From: JAAYZQ01 sp034428935
Lineage (GTDB): Bacteria; Chloroflexota; Anaerolineae; JAAYZQ01
Assembly: GCA_034428935.1 (NCBI GenBank)
Contig: DAOUHB010000154.1
Location: 1 to 8,424, forward strand
Length of the DNA: 8,424 bases
Direction: 5' to 3'
Shown piece after piece: positions 1 through 6,039 of the stretch; within the stretch, counting starts at the first letter, position 1; the number at the start of each line of letters is the position of its first letter. The translations under genes and the position numbers were made by a program. The notes under the pieces were generated by a model. It saw only the letters and a program-made list of their open reading frames with translations. It made no database searches and was not told the DNA's origin.

Positions 1-187
1 CGGGCACGTCGGTGGGGGGTGGAACGGGAGTATCGGTAGGCGCTGGTGCCGTGGTAGACTGGGGTGCCGTGGTGGCCGCGGGCTCTACTGCAGTCGCGGC
101 CGGCTCGGGCTCTCCGCCGCAGGCCGCCAGAATGGCCACCAGGGCAAAGAGCAGTAGTGCGACGATGATGCTTCTTGTGTGTTTCAT
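1..187 (-). CDS. Lipoprotein, N-terminal part only (runs off left edge)
   Basis: Only the first 62 codons are in the window. The protein starts MKHTRSII, followed by a hydrophobic segment (about residues 7-22) and the lipobox L20-A21-A22-C23, then GG. This is a lipoprotein signal peptide: Cys23 should be lipidated and the mature protein anchored to the outer face of the cytoplasmic membrane. Residues 26-62 are a low-complexity linker rich in Ala, Thr and Pro, which usually tethers a folded domain that here lies outside the window. AAGGAG at 195-200 sits 7 bases before the ATG and fixes the start. A promoter lies just upstream, and the acs operon terminator separates it from acsE, so it is probably an independent gene. 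Extracellular solute-binding proteins often begin this way, especially in Chloroflexota, but no functional domain can be seen and I do not assign a function. Confidence 0.85.
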   Translation of the reverse strand, partial: MKHTRSIIVALLLFALVAILAACGGEPEPAATAVEPAATTAPQSTTAPAPTDTPVPPPTDVP

Positions 188-234
188 CCTTGTTCTCCTT
201 TGTTGGCTACGGGACGTGGCCGTATAACCACCAA

Positions 235-263
235 ATCGTAACACAACCATAGGCCTTTGTCAA
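235..263 (-). promoter_or_regulatory. Sigma-70 type promoter for the lipoprotein gene
   Basis: Read on the minus strand, a perfect -35 box TTGACA (258-263) is followed by a 17-base spacer and the -10 box TACGAT (235-240). TGT directly precedes the -10 box, giving an extended -10 (TGn). Transcription should begin near 228, leaving a leader of about 40 bases with an AAGGAG ribosome site before the ATG at 187. Its position after the acs terminator indicates that the lipoprotein gene is transcribed independently of the acs operon. Confidence 0.75.
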
Positions 264-294
264 ATGAGCGCCAGGGCAGCCCCTTCGCAAGACA

Positions 295-330
295 TAAAAG
301 GACCGCCCGGACGAGCTCTGCCGGGCGGTC
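295..330 (-). terminator. Rho-independent terminator of the acs operon
   Basis: A perfect 10-bp stem, GACCGCCCGG (301-310) with CCGGGCGGTC (321-330), encloses a 10-base loop. On the minus strand it is followed by CTTTTA (300-295), a short U-tract. It begins 46 bases after the acsE stop codon and precedes the promoter of the next gene, so it most likely ends the acs transcript. Confidence 0.8.
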
Positions 331-345
331 TTGGTCTACAGGTCA

Positions 346-371
346 GCGAGCGCAGCGCTCGCAGCGCTCGC
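346..371. repeat. Short tandem repeat with inverted copy after acsE
   Basis: AGCGCTCGC occurs twice in tandem (354-362 and 363-371), preceded by the inverted arm GCGAGCGC (346-353). The arm can pair with either copy, giving an 8-bp stem with a 1-base centre (with 355-362) or a 10-base loop (with 364-371). It lies between the acsE stop and the terminator. It may be a second 3'-end hairpin or simply GC-rich repeat sequence. Confidence 0.5.
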
Positions 372-376
372 GGGCG

Positions 377-1306
377 TCACGTAGTCAGGTAGCCGTGGGC
401 GTAGATTACCTTGTTCTCGAGGATGCGAACGGTTCGATAGATGGCTTGCTGCTCCGGGTCGTTCATGTCCACGTGGTCGGGGGTGAACTCTTCCATGGCG
501 GCCACGGAATCGAACAAGGACAGGAATGCCCGGCCCACCCCGGTGCTGTCGTTGCGGGTTTCGACGATGCGAATGACCTCGTTCTGGGCCAGGTCCAGGG
601 GATCGGCGATGGCCGAATCGAGGCCGGCAGCCATGAGCATGACCAGGTAGGTGCGGTTCAAGAGGCTGCGGTTCTCGTGGGGGACGGCGTTCGAGATGTT
701 GGACAGGCCGACGGTGGTCATGGGCGACGGATCCCAGAGCATCTTGAAGGAGCGAATGGCGTTGAGCGTCTCCGGGCCGTGCTCCTGGCAGCCATTGACC
801 GTGAGCACCAGGGGATCGAGATAGATGTTTTGCATGGGAATGCCCAACTCTTCGGCCTTGGGCACCAGGATCTCCATGGCCAGGCCGACGCGCCCGTCGG
901 CCGTGGGCGGGATGTTCTTGTCCATAGCCAGGGCAATGATCCAGGAGTTGTATTGGGCGGCCAGGGGCATCGTGACGTTCAGACGGTCGGGGTCGGCCGA
1001 AGTCGAGTTGATCATGGGCTGGATGCCCAGCTCCTGGCACTTTTTCAGGCCGGCTTCGATGGCCGCGGCATTGGTGGTATCGAGGGCGAGGGGCACCGGC
1101 CCCACTTCGTCGTACACCTGCTCGATCATCCACTCCATGACCTCGATGCCGTCCTTCTTGCGCGGACCGATGTTCAGGTCGATCATATTCGCGCCGTGTT
1201 CCACCTGGGTCCGGGCCATTTCGCGAACCTGGGTGGGATCACGGTCAGCGATGGCTGCCTTGACCCGAGGTGATAGGATCTGGATATTTTCACCGATAAT
1301 ATACAT
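377..1306 (-). CDS. acsE: Methyltetrahydrofolate:corrinoid/iron-sulfur protein methyltransferase
   Basis: This cytoplasmic enzyme (309 residues) moves the methyl group from N5-methyltetrahydrofolate to the Co(I) cobalamin of CoFeSP (AcsC/AcsD), linking the methyl and carbonyl branches of the Wood-Ljungdahl pathway. It starts MYIIGENIQ and has the pterin-binding TIM-barrel pattern: MIDLNIGP (41-48), LALDTTN with D76, MINSTS with N100, YLDPLVL with D164 and GLSNISN with N203. These match, from memory, the pterin and catalytic residues D75, N96, D160 and N199 of the Moorella enzyme. It is about 47 residues longer than that 262-residue protein. The excess falls near residues 239-285, after ADPLD and before the final helix ILENKVIYAHGYLTT. 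GAGGAGG (1314-1320), 7 bases upstream, fixes the start. It is the last gene of the operon, 130 bases after acsV. A general methyltransferase of the MetH pterin family is possible but much less likely given the neighbours. Confidence 0.93.
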   Translation of the reverse strand: MYIIGENIQILSPRVKAAIADRDPTQVREMARTQVEHGANMIDLNIGPRKKDGIEVMEWMIEQVYDEVGPVPLALDTTNAAAIEAGLKKCQELGIQPMINSTSADPDRLNVTMPLAAQYNSWIIALAMDKNIPPTADGRVGLAMEILVPKAEELGIPMQNIYLDPLVLTVNGCQEHGPETLNAIRSFKMLWDPSPMTTVGLSNISNAVPHENRSLLNRTYLVMLMAAGLDSAIADPLDLAQNEVIRIVETRNDSTGVGRAFLSLFDSVAAMEEFTPDHVDMNDPEQQAIYRTVRILENKVIYAHGYLTT

Positions 1307-1392
1307 GCTTTCGCCTCCTCGCTGATCTGGTGGGTGTCATCTCTTGTGGGGCAGACGCCACCCGGTCGAACCAAAGGTCTTCTTTCTTCTCT

Positions 1393-1417
1393 GTCCCCCC
1401 GCCTCGTCCGGGCGGAC
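1393..1417 (-). other. Weak hairpin and polypurine stretch in the acsV-acsE spacer
   Basis: The 130-base spacer (1307-1436) holds a possible short stem, CCGCC (1399-1403) with GGCGG (1411-1415) around a 7-base loop. On the minus strand it is followed by a purine-rich run (about 1378-1400). There is no U-tract, so it does not look like a terminator, and I see no convincing promoter. The spacer probably is just a transcribed leader for acsE. Confidence 0.25.
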
Positions 1418-1436
1418 ACGCTCTCCGGTCAGCGCT

Positions 1437-3365
1437 CTACCGGTTTGCCCTGCTCTCCAGGAGTTTCATGACCGATGGAAAGGCCGTGATATCGGTGTGG
1501 GGCAGGAACAGAGACGACATGAATTTGTCGTAGAATGTGTTGTCGGCCGACAGCTCCAGGTAAGTCATCTTCTTGGCGACGTTGATCAGCTCGCGCCTCA
1601 TAGAGCGCGAAACCAGGGCGTGAAAAGCGCCCAGGGCCGAAGTGTTGCCCAGGAAGCGAAACCGGTCCCAGGGCATGTCGGGCAGCAGGCCGATCTGGAT
1701 CGCTTTCTCGACGTTGATGTACTGGCCAAAGGCACCGGCGATGAGCACCTGCTCCACGTCGGACATCTGCACGCCGACGCTCTCGACGAGCACCGTGAAG
1801 CCGGCGTAGATGGCTCCCTTGGTGCGAAGCAGGTTGGCGATGTCCACCTCGTTGATGACAATGTCGGCGCCGATGCCCGACTGGTTGGCCCAGGCGACGA
1901 CGTACTCGCCGCCGTGTTCGCCGGCGCGCACCCGTGGCGTGGGAAGGTCGCGTTTGATCTTGCCTGCCTTGTCCAGGATGCCGGTGATAAACATTTCGGC
2001 CAGCAGGCCGATCATGCCCGAGCCGCATATGCCCCGTGCCGGCAGCCCGCCGATGGTCTCATAGGTTGGCTCGTAGGTGCGATGATCGATCCAGATCTCT
2101 TCGATGGCGCCGGCCGTGGCCCGCATGCCGTGGCGCACGCCGCTGCCTTCGAAGGCCGGGCCCGCCGAGCAGGCGCAGGTGATAAGCCAGTCGCGGTTGC
2201 CCAGGACGATCTCGCCATTGGTGCCGACGTCGATGAACAGCGTCAGCTTGTCGGTGTCGTACATGCCTGCGGCCAGGACGCCGGCGGTGATGTCGGCGCC
2301 TACGTAGGCGCCCACCACCGGCAGGCAGTCGATGGTGGCCTGTGGATTGATGTTCAGGCCAATCGTCTCTGCGGTAACGGGCAGGTGTTGGCTTAGAGTT
2401 GGGATGAACGGCATCTCGCGCAGGTACTTTGGATCGAGGGCCAGAAAGAGCTGGATCATGGTCGTGTTGCCGGCGACCACGGCCTTGCTGATCTGCCTGG
2501 GCTCGATCTCGTGGCGCGTCGTCAGCTCGTCCAGGAGCCCGTTGATGGTCTTGAGTACCAGCTTTTGCAGGCGCTCGAGCCCGTCGCGCTTTTGCGAAAA
2601 GACGATGCGCGAGATAACGTCTTCGCCGGCCTGGATCTGGGCATTGTAGGCCGAGGCGCGGTCCACGACCTTGCCCTGGCGCAGATCGACGAGGTAGACG
2701 ACGTTGGAGGTCGTCCCGATGTCGATGGCGACGCCGTAACAGCGGCGGGTTTGTTCGCCTGGCAACAGGTCGATGAGGCGTGGCTGGGCGCAGGAGTTGA
2801 GCAGGGGATCGCCCATATCCAGGACTGCCGTGACGTCCCATTCCGCATCTCTCAGGTCGCGGCTCAAGGTGCGGAGCATGGCAAGGTCGGCCGTGACGTT
2901 CGTGATGTCGTGTTGCAGCGATAGCTCGCGCTCCAGGCGATCCCAGTCGGTGGTCTGGTCATCCAGGCTTGGCGGCTCGATGACCAGGTGAAAGCGGCGG
3001 ACGCTGGGGTCCACCTCGCCGGCGAACTCGGCCGCCAGCGCCACCCGCTCCGCACCAACCGTCTTGGTGATAAACTCGACCTCGACCGCTTCCTGCTCGG
3101 GCACGTGGACGATGGCGTCGCCCTTGATGACTGCCTGGCAGCCCAGGGCCCAGCCCTCCTCTCGTTCGGCCGAGGAGAGGCGCGCGCCACTGCGGTGGCT
3201 GATGGCGCCATGCTCGATCTTGACCCGGCACCGGCCACAGCGCCCCTGTCCCCCGCAGGGCAGGTTCAGAGGGAGGCCGGCCTGAACCGCTGCATCCGAC
3301 AGTAGCGTCCCGACCTCGACCTCGACCACCTTGCCCGATGGCTTGAAAACGACGATCGCTGTCAT
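1437..3365 (-). CDS. acsV: Corrinoid/iron-sulfur protein reductive activator (RACo-type)
   Basis: AcsV restores CoFeSP to its active Co(I) state when cobalt oxidises to Co(II), coupling ATP hydrolysis to electron transfer from a ferredoxin-like cluster. The 642-residue protein is close to the usual length of about 630. The N-terminal [2Fe-2S] domain has C37, C43, C46 and C76 in the plant-type ferredoxin pattern CX5CX2CX29C. After a linker of about 130 residues comes the ASKHA ATPase-like activator domain, with GVAIDIGTTS (211-220), VVAGNTT (296-302), FIDVGTNGE (377-385), SAGPAFEGSGVRHG (400-413), GICGSG (445-450) and IAGAFG (542-547). I chose the ATG at 3365, giving MTAIVVFKPSG, because it begins exactly at the ferredoxin fold and has GGGGTG (3368-3373) just before it, though only 2 bases away. 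An in-frame ATG 13 codons earlier (3404) has no ribosome site. The gene sits between acsC and acsE, consistent with servicing CoFeSP. Related ASKHA-ferredoxin proteins also reactivate other corrinoid methyltransferases, but the context favours AcsV. Confidence 0.92.
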   Translation of the reverse strand: MTAIVVFKPSGKVVEVEVGTLLSDAAVQAGLPLNLPCGGQGRCGRCRVKIEHGAISHRSGARLSSAEREEGWALGCQAVIKGDAIVHVPEQEAVEVEFITKTVGAERVALAAEFAGEVDPSVRRFHLVIEPPSLDDQTTDWDRLERELSLQHDITNVTADLAMLRTLSRDLRDAEWDVTAVLDMGDPLLNSCAQPRLIDLLPGEQTRRCYGVAIDIGTTSNVVYLVDLRQGKVVDRASAYNAQIQAGEDVISRIVFSQKRDGLERLQKLVLKTINGLLDELTTRHEIEPRQISKAVVAGNTTMIQLFLALDPKYLREMPFIPTLSQHLPVTAETIGLNINPQATIDCLPVVGAYVGADITAGVLAAGMYDTDKLTLFIDVGTNGEIVLGNRDWLITCACSAGPAFEGSGVRHGMRATAGAIEEIWIDHRTYEPTYETIGGLPARGICGSGMIGLLAEMFITGILDKAGKIKRDLPTPRVRAGEHGGEYVVAWANQSGIGADIVINEVDIANLLRTKGAIYAGFTVLVESVGVQMSDVEQVLIAGAFGQYINVEKAIQIGLLPDMPWDRFRFLGNTSALGAFHALVSRSMRRELINVAKKMTYLELSADNTFYDKFMSSLFLPHTDITAFPSVMKLLESRANR

Positions 3366-3395
3366 ATCACCCCGATCCGCTAGCCCTCTGCCGGC

Positions 3396-3424
3396 CCCTG
3401 GCATCGAACGGCGCGACGCCAGGG
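3396..3424 (-). other. Hairpin in the acsC-acsV spacer
   Basis: CCCTGGC (3396-3402) and GCCAGGG (3418-3424) form a perfect 7-bp stem around a 15-base loop within the 75-base gap after acsC. No U-run follows on the minus strand, so it is not a typical terminator. It may stabilise or process the mRNA, or lower readthrough into acsV, whose product is needed in smaller amounts. That role is inferred. Confidence 0.4.
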
Positions 3425-3440
3425 AGCGGGCAAGGGATCA

Positions 3441-4781
3441 CTATGCCGACCGCAGATAAGTCGGGATGTCCACCGCTTCGCGCGGCCCGACCCGGATCTC
3501 CCACCCCGGAAGCTCTTCTTCCAGCTCGCCCGAGAGGACGGCCACGTGTCCGGGCAGGGTGATCTTCTTTTGGTTGAGCTTGTCGGCGACGTTAAAGCTC
3601 TTGACGGCCTTGGCGATGGTCTCGGCATCGAACTTGCCCGCCGCCCAGGCGGTGAGGACACTCATGCCCTCGGCATCGCAGATGAGCAGCCAGGCCGGCA
3701 TGCCGCTGCCGTCCAGCTCGCCGGCGACGCTAAAGTAGGTCAGCGAGAAGTTGGTGGTGGTCAGCAGGGGCGAGTCGGCGTTGGGGCTATTGAACTCGTA
3801 GATGCCGGGATCCACCGAGATGGGCTTCTGCGGGTCGGTAAAGATGTTCAGGCGCAGCGTGAGCAGTGGATACGCGACAGCCGGGTCAAAGTGGTCCATG
3901 ACCACGACGCCCGCGTACTTGGCGATGTATTGTGTGGCGGCCACGATCTCGCCCTCTTCGCTGTCGGCCACCTCACCGGGGAAGGTGATGATGGGAAAGC
4001 CCAGCGGTCTGTAGTTCTGCTTGAGGGCCAGGCGGCGAAGCTGTGTCAACTGGGCCAGCGACTTGCCCAGCGAGCGGCTGCCCGGGTCGAGGAACAAATC
4101 GGCGACGCCCGCCTCTTCGATCTTGGTGGTCAGGTCGGCCAGTTCGTCCAGGCCGTCGTTGCTCCGCACGGCCAGGGGAACGCCGGCTTCCTTGGCCACT
4201 CCGGCCATGGCCTGCCAGTTGTCGGCGGTTGCGGCGTAGAGCAAGGGCTTGTGCCCACCTTCGGCCGCCAGGGCAGCCTTGGCCGCCTCGGGACCGGCAA
4301 TGAGCACGAAGGGCAGATCGGTGTTGCTCCGCACCAGCCTGGCCGCTTCCGCGAATTTGTTCGGGTCGCCAGAGGCGTTGTCCAGGGCGATGGCGTTAAA
4401 GGTCATCGTAATGCCAACGCGCTCGACGCTGTAGGCGCCGGCCATCTGGGCCTTCTGGGCCATGGTCTCGGCGTCTTCCGTGTCCTTGATGCGCAGGGCC
4501 AGGCCGGGCTTGTTGAAAAAGGTCTTCTCGTGGCGGAACAAGACCGTTTCGTTGCCCACCTGGAACTCCTGTTCGCCGGTGCCCATCTTGACCAGGCGGA
4601 TGGGCGGGGCGGCGGCGGCCGAGAGGGCCTCCTTCGCTTCAGCCGACACGTGCGGGCAGACGTCCAGGTCCACCTGCTTGGCAGCCAGTTTCATGGCAAA
4701 GGCCAGGCAGGTCGGAAAGCCGCAATCCTTACAGTTAGTTTTCGGCAACAGCTTGTAGATCTGTAGTCCTGAGAGTGCCAT
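3441..4781 (-). CDS. acsC: Corrinoid/iron-sulfur protein large (gamma) subunit
   Basis: The large subunit of CoFeSP carries the methyl group on cobalamin from AcsE to the A-cluster of AcsB. Its 446 residues match the usual family length. The N-terminal [4Fe-4S] domain shows C17, C20, C25 and C42 (CX2CX4CX16C, within KTNCKDCGFPTC and VCPH), the cluster that feeds electrons to cobalt. A TIM-barrel domain follows (about 60-330), with features such as LFLDPGSRSLGKS (229-241) and FPIITFPGE (262-270). The C-terminal cobalamin-binding Rossmann-like domain (about 340-446) includes WLLICDAEGMSVLTAWAAGKF (364-384) and ends VGPREAVDIP. In this family cobalamin is bound base-off. The start is supported by a strong ribosome site, AGGAGGTGA (4788-4796), 6 bases upstream. 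acsD ends only 15 bases before it, so the two CoFeSP subunits are probably translated together. Confidence 0.96.
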   Translation of the reverse strand: MALSGLQIYKLLPKTNCKDCGFPTCLAFAMKLAAKQVDLDVCPHVSAEAKEALSAAAAPPIRLVKMGTGEQEFQVGNETVLFRHEKTFFNKPGLALRIKDTEDAETMAQKAQMAGAYSVERVGITMTFNAIALDNASGDPNKFAEAARLVRSNTDLPFVLIAGPEAAKAALAAEGGHKPLLYAATADNWQAMAGVAKEAGVPLAVRSNDGLDELADLTTKIEEAGVADLFLDPGSRSLGKSLAQLTQLRRLALKQNYRPLGFPIITFPGEVADSEEGEIVAATQYIAKYAGVVVMDHFDPAVAYPLLTLRLNIFTDPQKPISVDPGIYEFNSPNADSPLLTTTNFSLTYFSVAGELDGSGMPAWLLICDAEGMSVLTAWAAGKFDAETIAKAVKSFNVADKLNQKKITLPGHVAVLSGELEEELPGWEIRVGPREAVDIPTYLRSA

Positions 4782-4787
4782 ATCAGC

Positions 4788-4796
4788 TCACCTCCT
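4788..4796 (-). promoter_or_regulatory. Strong ribosome binding site of acsC
   Basis: AGGAGGTGA on the minus strand is an almost full match to the anti-Shine-Dalgarno sequence and lies 6 bases before the acsC ATG. It begins immediately after the acsD stop codon (4797-4799), so the whole acsD-acsC gap is essentially the ribosome site. This suits translational coupling and equal production of the two CoFeSP subunits. Confidence 0.75.
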
Positions 4797-5765
4797 CTAT
4801 TCTGCCATCAGCTTGGTGATGGTGTCACGCACGACGCTGATGGTCTTGGGGTGGCGGAGCACCACGATGTCAGCGCCCGACTCCAGGAGCGCCGTGGCGG
4901 TCACCGTCTCCCAGGTGATGCCCCTCTTCTCGATGTCTCCCCATTCGTCCGGCACGCCCTGGGCGGCGCGCGATTCCTTCTGCCGCCAGCTCTCCTCGCC
5001 AACGAAGCAGATCATCGGCTGCTGCGTCATGCCGTCGCCGGTGAGGGCGGCGAGGCGCAGCCGCTCCATCACCGAGTAGGTATATTCCAGGCCGTAGCCC
5101 AGGGCTCCCGTGGTGGGGTCCATGAGCACACGGTCCAGGGGCAGGCGCATGTCGCTGATGAGGATATTGAGCTGTTTGGCCAGGTTCACGTCGATGGGCG
5201 AGCTGGCGACCACCAGGTGGCCGTGGGCCAGGGCACCCGCGACGATGGTGCGATAGTTCTTGTCCTCGCACAGCCCGAGGGCCAGCCTCTCTCCGGGGGC
5301 CGCCTCGGCGACGGCTACCAGAAGCTCGTTGTCAGCCTCCGCCTGGCCTGGGCCGCGGACGACCAGGGGCAGGCCCGTGGCTTGCAGTACCGCCTTGACA
5401 CTGGCTGCCGCCTGCGCGGGCGTGGTCTTGGAGCCGTCGGCGTTGGTGCCCCGCAGCTTGAGCATGATGACTTCGGCTCCCAGCTCCTCGGCTTTTTTCG
5501 CCCACGCACCGGGATCCTGGGTCACTTCTCCCCAGGCGTTCAGCAGGGTAGTCGGCCATTCGGCCGGGTGGCTATCGTGGATTTCGACGCCAATGACGGG
5601 CGGATGCGCAATTTTGCCCTCGAAGTGCAGGAAGGGCAGCGTTGTCTCCCCGCCGACGGTGACCGTCCGGGAGCGGGTGCCGCCCTCGCTGCTCGTCGCG
5701 CCAAGGGTCACCTCCCGGATGGTGCCGGTCCACCGTTCCTTCGGTATTTCGACTGTGACTGGCAT
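4797..5765 (-). CDS. acsD: Corrinoid/iron-sulfur protein small (delta) subunit
   Basis: The small subunit pairs with AcsC to form CoFeSP. It is a TIM-barrel protein that shields the upper face of the cobalamin. The 322 residues agree with the roughly 320 usual for bacterial AcsD. Recognisable segments include TLGATSSEGGTRS (20-32), LPFLHFEG (43-50), PPVIGVEIHD (55-64), SSPIDVNLAKQLNILISDM (188-206), LMDPTTGALGYGLEYTYSVM (214-233), TWETVTATALLESGAD (284-299) and VLRHP (302-306). I set the start at 5765 (MPVTVEIPK) because GGAGGAGG (5770-5777) lies 4 bases upstream. The ATG 18 codons earlier would add a low-quality N-terminus (MYLRAQNN) with no ribosome site. A 274-base spacer separates it from acsB; acsC follows after 15 bases. 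Confidence 0.95.
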   Translation of the reverse strand: MPVTVEIPKERWTGTIREVTLGATSSEGGTRSRTVTVGGETTLPFLHFEGKIAHPPVIGVEIHDSHPAEWPTTLLNAWGEVTQDPGAWAKKAEELGAEVIMLKLRGTNADGSKTTPAQAAASVKAVLQATGLPLVVRGPGQAEADNELLVAVAEAAPGERLALGLCEDKNYRTIVAGALAHGHLVVASSPIDVNLAKQLNILISDMRLPLDRVLMDPTTGALGYGLEYTYSVMERLRLAALTGDGMTQQPMICFVGEESWRQKESRAAQGVPDEWGDIEKRGITWETVTATALLESGADIVVLRHPKTISVVRDTITKLMAE

Positions 5766-5769
5766 AGAT

Positions 5770-5777
5770 CCTCCTCC
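5770..5777 (-). promoter_or_regulatory. Ribosome binding site that sets the acsD start
   Basis: GGAGGAGG on the minus strand, 4 bases before the ATG at 5765, decides between this start and an upstream in-frame ATG at 5819 that lacks any such site. The family length and N-terminus also agree with the shorter protein. Confidence 0.7.
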
Positions 5778-5805
5778 TAGCAGGTAAGTTGGACGGTTGT
5801 TTTGG

Positions 5806-5847
5806 GCTCTAAGATACAAGCCCCGACGTCAAGATAGCTTCTGACGT
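5806..5847 (-). promoter_or_regulatory. Possible internal promoter and inverted repeat before acsD
   Basis: On the minus strand TTGACG (5827-5832) resembles a -35 box, followed after 15 bases by a poor -10 candidate TAGAGC (5806-5811). The -35 candidate overlaps the inverted repeat ACGTCA (5826-5831) and TGACGT (5842-5847), spaced by 10 bases, which could be a protein-binding site or a small stem. Both the spacing and the -10 are weak, so this is a tentative call that acsDCVE has a second transcription start. Confidence 0.22.
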
Positions 5848-5849
5848 AG

Positions 5850-5879
5850 CCAGCAGCAAGGGACATCCCTTGCTGCTGG
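5850..5879. other. Perfect 13-bp hairpin in the acsB-acsD spacer
   Basis: CCAGCAGCAAGGG (5850-5862) and CCCTTGCTGCTGG (5867-5879) pair perfectly around a 4-base loop. On the minus strand no U-tract follows, so a classical terminator is unlikely. It lies mid-spacer and would form a very stable structure in the acs mRNA, perhaps as a barrier to exonuclease or a processing site. Confidence 0.6.
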
Positions 5880-5998
5880 ATGCTCGAACGCTGTTTTCTC
5901 GCTCTGGCTGTCGTCGCGAAATCGCTTCCAACTCCAGATTCTCGTGGTTCCAGTGCCCGCCGGCCCGGGTGGCGACACGGGTTGTGCCTGGCAGGCAA

Positions 5999-6031
5999 GG
6001 CAGGGATCGGCGCTCGCCGCCGATCCCTGCC
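5999..6031 (-). other. Perfect 14-bp hairpin directly after acsB
   Basis: GGCAGGGATCGGCG (5999-6012) and CGCCGATCCCTGCC (6018-6031) pair perfectly around a 5-base loop, starting 8 bases after the acsB stop codon. A small extra stem, TGCCT (5985-5989) with AGGCA (5993-5997), follows. Downstream on the minus strand there is only TT before G, so it is a leaky terminator at best. Position and strength suit a 3' stabiliser or partial terminator that sets acsB above the distal genes. That role is inferred. Confidence 0.6.
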
Positions 6032-6039
6032 CTCTGCTG

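Noticed and set aside
303..1415. A 13-base inverted match (CCGCCCGGACGAG at 303-315, its complement at 1403-1415) flanking acsE
   Set aside because: It could suggest a mobile unit around acsE, but a match of this length is near chance expectation in an 8-kb GC-rich window, there are no target duplications or transposase, and one copy is part of the terminator.
1307..1436. Possible cobalamin riboswitch or promoter before acsE
   Set aside because: A B12-box-like core or credible -35/-10 pair was not visible, and the spacer is too short for a full cobalamin riboswitch.
3546..4766. 406-codon plus-strand open frame opposite acsC
   Set aside because: It is antisense to acsC, with no ribosome site noted and no family resemblance. 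The same explanation applies to the plus-strand frames at 257-1273 and 1344-2396.
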